DNA from: Tubulanus polymorphus
Taxonomy: Eukaryota; Nemertea; Palaeonemertea; Tubulaniformes; Tubulanidae
NCBI RefSeq assembly: GCF_964204645.1
Contig: NC_134034.1
Coordinates: 12,176,462-12,240,461, forward strand
Length of the DNA stretch: 64,000 bases
Direction: 5' to 3'
Shown: positions 48,114 through 59,033 of the stretch, in pieces
How positions within the stretch are numbered: the stretch's first letter is position 1
Layout of the letters: every line of letters begins with the position of its first letter
Position numbers and translations under genes: made by a program
Notes under the pieces: generated by a model
The model's database searches: none
Told to the model about the DNA's origin: nothing
What the model saw: only the letters and a program-made list of their open reading frames with translations

Positions 48114-49745
48114 ATGACGTTGGGTATGCACAGGCAGTTATACGCGTTATGGCTGATGTTTTTGACGGCCAGTTTTGTCACAATGATCTGGATCGCTGTC
48201 AATATTCACCTGTACGGTTTGAACTGCGATATTGTATGCGCAGGTAAGAAGCGACTGCTTTCAAATATTAATTATATCGATTGTAAATTCTAGACCAAAA
48301 CACGTGAAGACTTATAGTAATTAGTAGGTTAACTCGATTTTATAAGTAATTTTAGCTTCAAGTGCACAGTGGCTCAATCAGGTTTAATGAAACCCGGCGA
48401 AACATAACTCGTCACTAGTAACGAAAGCTTGCATTTCTCGTGTTACCAGTCTTCGCGGTTATTGATTTAACACCTCTTCAAATTCTAGACGACCTCGATC
48501 AACGCCGATATTTATGACCTTTGATGTTTTTGTTTCGCAGGTTGCGCATGTTCAGTATTAGTCGTTATAACTGGTATTATCAGTGATATTCGCAGCCGAG
48601 ATCCCAGTGATTCTCACTCCTGGTCCAGTCTCTATCACCAATACTACGACGTAGTGAAAACAATGACCACCGGAAGATGGCGCTACGCTGAGTTCATACG
48701 TCACTCGCTAGACGTCGCCAAGCAACAAGAAGCCTTTCTAGTCAATCTGATGAGGGAAGCAAGTCACACAGAATACGGCAGAAAATTCAGATTCGCCGAG
48801 ATAAACAACATAAAGAAATTCCGACAGCAGGTGCCACTGTCTAAATACGACAGTTACCGCGAACTGGTAGATAGGATGCTAGAAACAGACGCCGGGGACC
48901 TGGTCAGTCCGGGTAAAGCCGTCAAATACGGTATGACGTCGGGAACTACTGGCAAGAGTAAACACATACCGTACTGTTGTACAGCTTGGAATTCACTCAT
49001 GAACGATTTCTTCCCTTTCCTGAGATACACTGAATACAAACACGGTATGACTGCGAGAGCGGGGCTTCGTAAAATCCTCGAGATTCTTATTCTACAAAAA
49101 CCGAATCTAAACCGTTTTGGTAAACCAGTTGCCGGTATAATGGCGCTAGTAGGCGAGCAGTCTTATTCGTTAAAACCGGACTGTATGCGAGTGCACAAAC
49201 TGAGTGAATCGGTACAGATGTACATTCAGGCGCGGATTGCTTTACAAGAACCAAAACTACAATTCATACAAGGCTCATTCCCGACTATTATGCGCAGTTT
49301 CCTTTCCACGATCGAATCTCGCTGGCAGGAAATCTGTGACGACATCGAACGCGGTACATTGACCGATAAACTCGACCTTGACCTTGACCTGCGCCGTCAG
49401 ATCGTCTGCCAACTGAAGCCGGATAAAGCTCGTGCTGATGAACTGAGAATGTTGTTCGGGGAAGGTTTTGATAAGTTGCTCAGTCGAATGTGGCCGGAGT
49501 TGCAGATGGTTGCACAGGTGACGACTGGAGCGTTCACTCACGAGTCAGCTGTCATCAGAGCCAAATATCTGCACGATTCTGTTATGATGCAGTCTGAGTA
49601 CGGAGCTACTGAGGGCAAATATGGTATCACTATGCCTGGTGTTCCTGATGGTCATCATATTCCGATGTTATCGCTACAGTTTCTAGAATTCATACCTCGT
49701 AATGAATGTGAACTCGACAAACCGACCACCAGACTAGCTCATCAG
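48114..49745 (+). CDS. GHDC-like: GH3/GHDC-like variable cassette 6
   Basis: Exon 1 is 48,114-48,243 (starts MTLGMHRQLYALW, one codon longer) and exon 2 is 48,541-49,745, one codon shorter than usual. Class KSKHIPYCCTAW, with NDFFPFLRYTEY and ILEILILQKP; motif II is MMQSEYGATEGKYG, where one residue before the motif is missing. Lys after TEG replaces the Leu or Val of cassettes 1-5, and SLKPDC replaces SVKPDC. It shares these traits with cassette 8. The acceptor is TTTCGCAG rather than TTTTGCAG. The exon is open from the acceptor, although its first internal ATG is only at 48,664. The exon 2 donor is CAG|GTTTAT. The predicted role is as for the other cassettes, with a different predicted pocket. 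Confidence 0.88.
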
Positions 49746-50695
49746 GTTTATGAATATATTTTAACCATTTTACAAGTACTTCTTATCAATTTCGTTTTAT
49801 ATAATTTTTCCATTCCTCATTTTCTAAGCTTTTACCGGTTTGTTGTTTTTTTTTCATAGATAATGATTATGATTAATGCACCTGCTAAGCAACGATAAGC
49901 AGTTTTCCGCACCTTTTGCATATGAAGTTAAGGGATTAAAAAATTGCAAAAGATATTTATTGCCGGGGAATAAAACCTGATATTATAACTGTAGAAAATC
50001 GGTAATGTTACTGAAATGGATATCTGATTTGGGTATTCTCGGTTCCGTCCACTTACTTTGGCACGTGACTAATGTCACAAACGATCAATATCGTGCAGTA
50101 ATTATATCCGAATCCACAACAGTACTTGAAACTGAATTTTCAAGTAATTGTACGTTTTACCGTATTTCTGGGTGGTGTTTTGTTTCGTAAAATAAACATT
50201 TTAAAATAGGATGGACGGTACACATATTGAAACTACTGGTCCAGAAAGTGTGTTTTATTTTTGTCAAAATTTATTATTACGTTTAGAAGCTGTAACTAGT
50301 CGTGTTGACGAGGCACACGTTTTATAGAACGCTTGCTGCTTGACAAGGGAAATGAAAATGACAATCACGAAAATAAACATATTATAGAATTTTCTGCGAA
50401 GTGATAATTACTGATGATGATTTCATTTCATTTTCTCTGCGCTCGACTACGTTTCGTGGCGGTTTACATGTTCAAACGTCAATAAGTCAAAATCAAAAAT
50501 AGCTTTATTTGTTTGATAACGTAGTCGGGTCAGAAACGACTCAGTATTGTTAAATCTATACCATAAAATGAGAGGTCACAGTCTTTAAAGATATCTAACG
50601 AAACCGCCCGAACTGGTTTTTAAGCCAAGCGTAGGTATTTCATTTTGTGCATCGCAGTTTTTAAGGATTTTTAACGAGGGTTTACTGGTGTTTTT
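49746..50695. repeat. 0.95-kb spacer B, copy 1 of 2
   Basis: Nearly repeated at 55,198-56,147. It shares faint ancestry with spacer A (CTGCGAAGTGATAATTACTG and the CTGCGCTCGACTACGTTTCG block), implying an older duplication. No coding exon found. Confidence 0.8.
50540..50695 (+). promoter_or_regulatory. Promoter-like block of cassette 7
   Basis: TAAATCTATACCATAAAATG, GATATCTAACGAAACCGCCC, GAACTGGTTTTTAAGCC and TTTCATTTTGTGCATCGCAG precede the start. Confidence 0.45.
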
Positions 50696-52333
50696 ATGAT
50701 GGGTATGCGTAGGCAGTTGTACGCGTTATGGATGATGTCTTTAGCCGCCAATTTTTTAACAATTACCCTGACCGTTGTCAACATTCACCTGTACGGTTTG
50801 AACTGCAATACTTCATGCGCAGGTAAGAAGCGACTGCTTTCAAATAATATCGATTGTACATTCTAGAGTAGTACGCAAGAATAGTTTTTTAGTGGTTAAC
50901 TTGATTTCATTGAAACTATCGCTAGTACATTGTAGTAGATAGTGGCTTCATCGGGTAGATGAGACCTGTTGCAGCTACAATGCACTTAAAGTAACTTGTG
51001 TTCTAAAAACAATCAAGGTTACCTGCCGTTCTAACCAGTATTCGCGTTTATTGATTTAAGACGACTACAAATTCTAGACGAACACAATCAACCCTCATAT
51101 GACGTTTGATGTCGTTGTTTTGCAGGTTGTGTGTCTTTAGTGTTAATCGTTATAACCGGTATTATCAGTGATATTCGCAGACGAGATCCCAGTGATTCTC
51201 ACTCCTGGTCCAGTCTCTATCGTCAATACCGATGCGTAGTAATAACGCTTATCACCGGAAGATGGCGCTACGCTCAATTCACACGTCACTCGCTGGACGT
51301 CGCCAAGCAACAAGAAGCCGTTCTTGTTGATCTGATGAGGGAAGCAAGTCACACAGAATACGGCAGGAAATTCAGATTCGCCAAAATTGACGACGTAAAG
51401 AAATTCCGACAGCAGGTGCCACTGTCTAAATACGACAGTTACCGTGAACTGGTGGATAGGATGATAGAAACAGACGCCGGGGACCTGGTCAGTCCGGGTA
51501 AAGCCGTCAAATACGGTATGACGTCGGGAACTACAGGCAGGAGTAAACACATACCGTACAATAATAAAGCGTGGAAAATGCTGTTTAGTTATTATCATTA
51601 TTTCTTCAGGTACATTGAGTGCAAACACGATGTCACATCAAGAGTGGGTTTGGGAAAAATATTGGAGCTACGTATGTTACATCGACCGATTCTAAACCGC
51701 TTCGGTAGGGCAGTAGCTGGGGCATTAGTTTTACTAGGTGAACAGGCTTATTCGGTAAAACCGGACTGTATGCGAGGGCAAAAACTGAGTGAATCGGTAC
51801 AGATGTACATTCAGGCGCGGATTGCTTTACAAGAACCAAAACTACAATTCATACAAGGCTCATTCCCGACTATAATGCGCAGTTTCGTTTCCACGATCGA
51901 ATCTCGCTGGCAGGAAATCTGTGACGACATCGAACGCGGTACATTGACCGATAACCTCGACCTTGACATCGACCTGCGCCGTCAGATCGTCTGCCAACTG
52001 AAACCGGATAAAGCTCGCGCGGATGAACTGAGAATGTTGTTCGGTGAAGGTTTCGATAAGTTGCTCAGTCGTGTGTGGCCGGAGTTGCAGATGGTTGCAC
52101 AGGTGACGACTGGAGCGTTCACTCACGAGTCAGCTGTCATCAGAGCCAAATATCTGCACGATTCTGTAATGATGAAGTCTATAATGCACGGAGCTACTGA
52201 AGGTTTATATGGTATCACTATGCCTGGTGTTCCTGATGGTCATTATGTTCCGATGTTACATCTACAGTTTCTAGAATTTATACCTCGTAATGAATGTGAA
52301 CTCGACAAACCGACCACCAGACTAGCTCATCAG
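50696..52333 (+). CDS. GHDC-like: GH3/GHDC-like variable cassette 7
   Basis: Exon 1 is 50,696-50,822 and exon 2 is 51,126-52,333. Exon 1 differs clearly from the rest: MMGMRRQLYALWMMSLAANF, then TITLTVVNIHLYG and NCNTSCAG. Exon 2 class is RSKHIPYNNKAW with FSYYHYFFRYIECKHDV, SRVGLGKILELRMLHRPIL and GRAVAGALVLLGEQ; motif II is SIMHGATEGLYG. The N-terminal linker also differs (QYRCVVITLITGRWRY for QYYDVVKTLTTGRWRY). It ends RLAHQ at a CAG|GTTTCA donor. Cassette 9 is nearly identical. It lies head to tail with cassette 6, as one half of the 5.46-kb duplication unit. Confidence 0.88.
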
Positions 52334-53569
52334 GTTTCAAAAATATTTTTACATCACTCTATTGGTATATTACGTTAATTTATTTTTTTTTATTTTCATT
52401 CCTCATTTCCCAAGTCTTTATGTGTTTTTTTTCTCAGATAATGATTAAAATCAATATAGCTGCAAGGCAGCGATAACATGTTTTCTACGCCTCTTACATT
52501 TGAACTCAGGGGAATGACCATAGAATTTACAAGGTTTATAAGGTAGATTCATTGCCGGGAATTCGAAGCTGATAAGAGAAACTAATGGAGAATGTGACTG
52601 AAATGGATGTTTGATTCGGATATTCCCGGAGCATTCCATTTATTTTGGCACATGAATAATGCTCACAACACAAACAAACGAAGAGTTTGTGATTTCCTAC
52701 AGCAATTATATACCTACCTACGAGAATCCTTGAAATTGAAATATATAATAATTTCAAGTTTTACCTCATTTGTTGATGGTGTTCTGTTTCGTAAATAACG
52801 AGTTTAAAATAGGATGCATACCACATACATGGAATCCACTACTTCAGAGTGTCTGTTTTATTTTTGTCAGAATTTATTATCGCGCCAAGATGCTGCTACT
52901 AGTCGAATTTGATAGGACATTAATTTTTTAGAACGCTCGCGAAAGGGGAATGGAAAATGATATCACGAAAATAACAATAGTTTCCTGCGAAGTTATCAGT
53001 GATGATAATTTAATTTTCTTTTCTGCGCTCCACTGCGTTTCAGAGCAGTTTACATACTTAAGTAAAAAAGTGCTCGATGCTTTATAACGCAGTCCTGTCA
53101 GACAACTGGATATACAGTCGACCTCGCAATAATCGTCAATTTAGGGACCGGCTCAAAAGTAACGATTCATCTAATTGACGGATTAAGTGCATTGTGACTT
53201 TCTGACTCATATCACCAGTCTTTGTTTTTCAATATCTACTATGAATGAATGAGAACATGCCAAGAGGTCGTCGTGATACATATATGTATCGATTTTCTGT
53301 GTGTATTTGCTACAAAGCTATAGGGTCTGCGTCAAGGCAATATGGGCTAATTATTGCGGCACCTGTTGATTAATATTCATTTGTGCATCGACGGTTTAAC
53401 TGATATCATTAAATTTACGTATGAGCAGTACTTATAAACGGACTAGATGTAGCAGTATTTATGCAATAAAATGACAGCTCGGTCGCTATAGATATCTAGC
53501 GAAACCGAACAGGTTTTCAGGCTAAAGGAGAATATTTCATTCTGTGACTGCGCGGTGTAAGGCGTTTTT
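52334..53569. repeat. 1.24-kb spacer A, copy 2 of 3
   Basis: Near-copy of 46,873-48,113, with a small deletion around 52,572 that drops the ATATTATGAT block. No constant exon. Confidence 0.82.
53450..53569 (+). promoter_or_regulatory. Promoter-like block of cassette 8
   Basis: Near-copy of the cassette 6 block. The CGGCCGAACTAG segment is shortened to CGAACAGG. Confidence 0.42.
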
Positions 53570-55197
53570 ATGACGTTGGGTATGCACAGGCAGTTATACG
53601 CGTTATGGCTGATGTTTTTGACGGCCAGTTTTGTCACAATGATCTGGATCGCTGTCAATATTCACCTGTACGGTTTGAACTGCGATATTGTATGCGCAGG
53701 TAAGAAGCGACTGCTTTCAAATATTGATTATATCGATCGTAAATTCTAGACCAAAACACGTGAAGACTTATAGTAATTAGTAGGTAGATTGTATAAGTAA
53801 TTTTAGCTTCAAGTGCACAGTGGCTCAATCAGGTTTAATGAAACCCGGCGAAGCAGCAACTGGTCACTAGTAACGAAAGCTTGCATTTCTCGTGTTACCA
53901 GTCTTCGCGGTTATTGATTTAACACCTCTTCAAATTCTAGACGACCTCGATCAACCCCGATGTTAATGACCTTTGATGTTTTTGTTTCGCAGGTTGCGCA
54001 TGTTCAGTATTAGTCGTTATAACTGGTATTATCAGCGATATTCGCAGCCGAGATCCCAGTGATTCTCACTCCTGGTCCAGTCTCTATCACCAATACTACG
54101 ACGTAGTGAAAACAATGACCACCGGAAGATGGCGCTACGCTGAGTTCATACGTCACTCGCTAGACGTCGCCAAGCAACAAGAAGCCTTTCTAGTCGATCT
54201 GATGAGGGAAGCAAGTCACACAGAATACGGCAGAAAATTCAGATTCGCCGAAATAAACAACATAAAGAAATTCCGACAGCAGGTGCCACTGTCTAAATAC
54301 GACAGTTACCGCGAACTGGTAGATAGGATGATAGAAACAGACGCCGGGGACCTGGTCAGTCCGGGTAAAGCCATCAAATACGGTATGACGTCGGGAACTA
54401 CTGGCAAGAGTAAACACATACCGTACTGTTGTAGAGCGTGGAATTCACTCATGAACGATTTCTTCCCTTTACTGAGATACACTGAATACAAACACGGTAT
54501 GACTGCACGAGCGGGACTTCGTAAAATCCTCGAGATTCTTATTCTACAAAAACCGAATTTAAACCGTTTTGGTAAACCAGTTGCCGGTATAATGGCGCTA
54601 GTAGGCGAGCATGCTTATTCGTTAAAACCGGACTGTATGCGAGGACGGAAACTGAGTGAATCGGTACAGATGTACATTCAGGCGCGGATTGCTCTACAAG
54701 AATCAAAACTACAATTCATACAAGGCTCATTCCCGACTATTATGCGCAGTTTCCTTTCCACAATCGAATCTCGCTGGCAGGAAATCTGTGACGACATCGA
54801 ACGCGGTACATTGACCGATAACCTCGACCTTGACCTCAACCTGCACCGTCAGATCGTCTGCCAACTGAAGCCGGATAAAGCTCGTGCTGATGAACTGAGA
54901 ATGTTGTTCGGGGAAGGTTTTGATAAGTTGCTCAGTCGAATGTGGCCGGAGTTGCAGATGGTTGCACAGGTGACGACTGGAGCGTTCACTCACGAGTCAG
55001 CTGTCATCAGAGCCAAATATCTGCACGATTCTGTTATGATGCAGTCTGAGTACGGAGCTACTGAGGGCAAATATGGTATCACTATGCCAGGTGTTCCTGA
55101 TGGTCATTATGTTCCGATGTTACATCTACAGTTACTAGAATTTATACCTCGTAACGAATGTGAACTCGACAAACCGACCACCAGACTAGCTCATCAG
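53570..55197 (+). CDS. GHDC-like: GH3/GHDC-like variable cassette 8
   Basis: Exon 1 is 53,570-53,699 (MTLGMHRQLY) and exon 2 is 53,993-55,197. It is a close copy of cassette 6: KSKHIPYCCRAW, NDFFPLLRYTEY, ILEILILQKP and MMQSEYGATEGKYG, with the same one-codon deletion before motif II. It differs by SYSLKPDC becoming AYSLKPDC, MRVHKL becoming MRGRKL, LDLDLDLRRQ becoming LDLDLNLHRQ, and QFLEF becoming QLLEF. It is fully open, with a CAG|GTTTAT donor. The few differences from cassette 6 and the shared flanks show that the pair arose through the 5.46-kb duplication. Confidence 0.88.
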
Positions 55198-56147
55198 GTT
55201 TATGAATATATTTTAATCATTTTACAAGTACTTCTTATCAATTTCGTTTTATATAATTTTTCCATTCCTTAGATTCTAAGCTTTTACCGGTTTGTTGTTT
55301 TTTTTTCACAGATAATGATTATGATTAATGCACCTGCTAAGCAACGATAAGCAGTTTTCCGCACCTTTTGCATATGAAGTTAAGGGATTGAAAAATTGCA
55401 AAAGATATTTATTGCCGGGGAATAAAACCTGATATTATAACTGTAGAAAATCGGTAATGTTACTGAAATGGATATCTGATTTGGGTATTCTCGGTTCCGT
55501 CCACTTACTTTGGCACGTGACTAATGTCACAAACGATCAATATCGTGCAGTAATTATATCCGAATCCACAACAGTACTTGAAACTGAATTTTCAAGTAAT
55601 TGTACGTTTGACCGTATTTCTGGGTGGTGTTTTGTTCCGTAAAATAAACATTTTAAAATAGGATGGACGGTACACATATTGAAACTACTGGTCCAGAAAG
55701 TGTGTTTTATTTTTGTCAAAATTTATTATTACGTTTAGAAGCTGTAACTAGTCGTGTGGACGAGGCACACGTTTTATAGAACGCTTGCTGCTTGGAAAGG
55801 AGATGAAAATGACAATCACGAAAATAAACATATTATAGAATTTTCTGCGAAGTGCTAATTACTGATGATGATTTCATTTCATTTTCTCTGCGCTCGACTA
55901 CGTTTCGTGGCGGTTTACATGTTCAAATGTCAATAAGTCAAAATCAAAAATAGCTTTATTTGTTTGATAACGTAGTCGGGTCAGAAACGACTCAGTATTG
56001 TTAAATCTATACCACAAAATGAGAGGTCACAGTCTTTAAAGATATCAAACGAAACCGCCCGAACTGGTTTTTAAGCCAAGCGAAGGTATTTCTTTTTATG
56101 CGACGCAGTTTTTAAGGATTTTTTAACGAGGGTTTACTGGTGTTTTT
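55198..56147. repeat. 0.95-kb spacer B, copy 2 of 2
   Basis: Near-copy of 49,746-50,695. No coding exon found. Confidence 0.82.
55990..56147 (+). promoter_or_regulatory. Promoter-like block of cassette 9
   Basis: Near-copy of the cassette 7 block (TAAATCTATACCACAAAATG, GATATCAAACGAAACCGCCC). Confidence 0.42.
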
Positions 56148-57787
56148 ATGATGGGTATGCGTAGGCAGTTGTACGCGTTATGGATGATGTCTTTAGCCGC
56201 CAATTTTTTAACAATTACCCTGACCGTTGTCAACATTCACCTGTACGGTTTGAACTGCAATACTTCATGCGCAGGTAAGAAGCGACTGCTTTCAAATAAT
56301 ATCGATTGTACATTCTAGAGTAGTACGCAAGAATAGTTGTTTTAGTGGTTAACTTGATTTCATTGAAAACTATCGCTACTACATTGTAGTAGATAGTGGC
56401 TTCATCGGGTAGATGAGACCTGTTGAAGCTACAATGCACTTAAAGTAACTTGTGTTCTAAAAACAATCAAGGTTACCTGCCGTTCTAACCAGTATTCGCG
56501 TTTATTGATTTAAGACGGCTACAAATTCTAGACGACCACAATCAACCCTCATATGACGTTTGATGTCGTTGTTTTGCAGGTTGTGTGTCTTTAGTGTTAA
56601 TCGTTATAACCGGTATTATCAGTGATATTCGCAGCCGAGTTCCCAGTGATTCTCACTCCTGGTCCAGTCTCTATCGTCAATACCGATGCGTAGTAATTAC
56701 GCTTATCACCGGAAGATGGCGCTACGCTCAATTTATACGTCACTCGCTGGACGTCGCCAATCAACAAGAAGCCTTCCTAGTCAATCTGATGAGGGAAGCA
56801 AGTCACACAGAATACGGCAGGAAATTCAGATTCGCCAAAATTGACGACGTAAAGAAATTCCGACAGCAGGTGCCACTGTCTAAATACGACAGTTACCGTG
56901 AACTGGTGGATAGGATGATAGAATCAGACGCCGGGGACCTGGTCAGTCCGGGTAAAGCCGTCAAATACGGTATGACGTCGGGAACTACAGGCAGGAGTAA
57001 ACACATACCGTACAATAATAAAGCGTGGAAAATGCTGTTTAGTTATTATCATTATTTCTTCAGGTACATTGAGTGCAAACACGATGTCACATCAAGAGTG
57101 GGTTTGGGAAAAATATTGGAGCTACGTATGTTACATCGACCGATTCTAAACCGCTTCGGTAGGGCAGTAGCTGGGGCATTAGTTTTACTAGGTGAGCAGG
57201 CTTATTCGGTAAAACCGGACTGTATGCGAGGACGGAAACTGAGTGAATCGGTACAGATGTACATTCAGGCGCGGATTGCTTTACAAGAACCAAAACTACA
57301 ATTCATACAAGGCTCATTCCCGACTATTATGCGCAGTTTCCTTTCCACGATCGAATCTCGCTGGCAGGAAATCTGTGACGACATCGAACGCGGTACACTG
57401 ACCGATAAACTCGACCTTGACATCGACCTGCGCCGTCAGATCGTCTGCCAGCTGAAGCCGGATAAAGCTCGCGCTGATGAACTGAGAATGTTGTTCGGCG
57501 AAGGTTTCGATAAGTTGCTCAGTCGCGTGTGGCCGGAGTTGCAGATGGTTGCACAGGTGACGACTGGAGCGTTCACTCACGAGTCAGCTGTCATCAGAGC
57601 CAAATATCTGAACAATTCTGTAATGATGAAGTCTATAATGCACGGAGCTACTGAAGGTTTATATGGTATCACTATGCCTGGTGTTCCTGATGGTCATTAT
57701 GTTCCGATGTTACATCTACAATTTCTAGAATTTATACCTCGTAACGAATGTGAACTCGACAAACCGACCACCAGACTAGCTCATCAG
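56148..57787 (+). CDS. GHDC-like: GH3/GHDC-like variable cassette 9
   Basis: Exon 1 is 56,148-56,274 and exon 2 is 56,580-57,787. It is almost identical to cassette 7 in exon 1 and in the pocket block (RSKHIPYNNKAW, SRVGLGKILELRM, GRAVAGALVLLGEQ, SIMHGATEGLYG). Differences include VANQQEAFLVNL for VAKQQEAVLVDL, IESDAG for IETDAG, and YLNNSVM for YLHDSVM. It is open and intact, with a CAG|GTTTTT donor. Downstream sequence is again spacer A. It is probably younger than cassettes 1-5, given its similarity to cassette 7. Confidence 0.88.
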
Positions 57788-59033
57788 GTTTTTAAAATCT
57801 TTTTACATCACTCTATTGGTATATTTCGTTAATTTAGTTTTTTTATTTTCATTCCTCATTTCCCAAGTCTTTATGTGTTTTTTTTCTCAGAAAATGATTA
57901 AAATCAATATAGCTGCAAGGCAGCGATAACATGTTTTCTACGCCTCTTACATTTGAACTCAGGGGAATGACCATAGAATTTACAAGGTTTATAAGGTAAA
58001 TTCATTGCCGGGAATTCGAAGCTGATATTATAATTAGAGAAACTAATGGAGAATGTGACTGGAATGTATGTTTGATTCAGATATTCCAGGAGCATTCCAT
58101 TTATTTTGGCACATGAATAATGCTCACAACACAAACAAACGAAGAGTTTGTGATTTCCTACAGCAATTATATACCTACCTACGAGAATCCTTGAAATTGA
58201 AATATATAATAATTTCAAGTTTTACCTCATTTGTTGATGGTGTTCTGTTTCGTAAATAACGAGTTTAAAATAGGATGCATACCACATACATGGAATCCAC
58301 TAGTTCAGAGTGTCTGTTTTATTTTGTCAGAATTTATTATCGCGCCAAGATGCTGCTACTAGTCGAATTTGATAGGACATTAATTGTTTAGAACGCTCGC
58401 GAAAGGGGAATGGAAAATAATATCACGAAAATAACAATAGTTTCCTGCGAAGTTATCAGTGATGATGATTTAATTTTCTTTTCTGTGCTCCTCTGCGTTT
58501 CAGAGCAGTTTACATACCTAAGTAAAAAAGTGCTCGATGCTTTATAACGCAGTCCTGTCAGACAACTGGATATACAGTCGACCTCGCAATAATCGTCAAT
58601 TTAGGGACTGGCTCAAAAGTAACGATTCATCTAATTGACGGATTAAGTGCATTGTGACTTTCTGACTCATATCACCAGTCTTTGTTTTTCAATATCTACT
58701 ATGAATGAATGAGAACATGCCAAGAGGTCGTCGTGATACATATATGTATCGATTTTCTGTGTGTATTTGCTACAAAGCTATAGGGTCTGCGTCAAGGCAA
58801 TATGGGCTAATTATTGCGGCACCTGTTGATTAATATTCATTTGTGCATCGACGGTTTAACTGATATCATTAAATTTACGTATGAGCAGTGCTTATAAACG
58901 GACTAGATGTAGCAGTATTTATGCAATAAAATGACAGCTCGGTCGCTATAGATATCTAGCGAAACCAGCCGAACTGGTTTTCAGGCTAAATGACAATATT
59001 TCATTCTGTGACTGCGCGGTGTAAGGCGTTTTT
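57788..59033. repeat. 1.25-kb spacer A, copy 3 of 3
   Basis: Near-copy of the two earlier A spacers. No constant exon. Confidence 0.82.
58910..59033 (+). promoter_or_regulatory. Promoter-like block of cassette 10
   Basis: Near-copy of the cassette 6 and 8 blocks, with GAAACCAGCCGAACTGGTTT and TTCATTCTGTGACTGCGCGG. Confidence 0.45.

Noticed and set aside
37272-57787. Cassettes 1-9 as ordinary pseudogenes
   Set aside because: All nine long exons are free of stops and frameshifts, keep both splice phases and carry related upstream blocks. Truncated duplicates remain the main competing explanation but are not my first choice.
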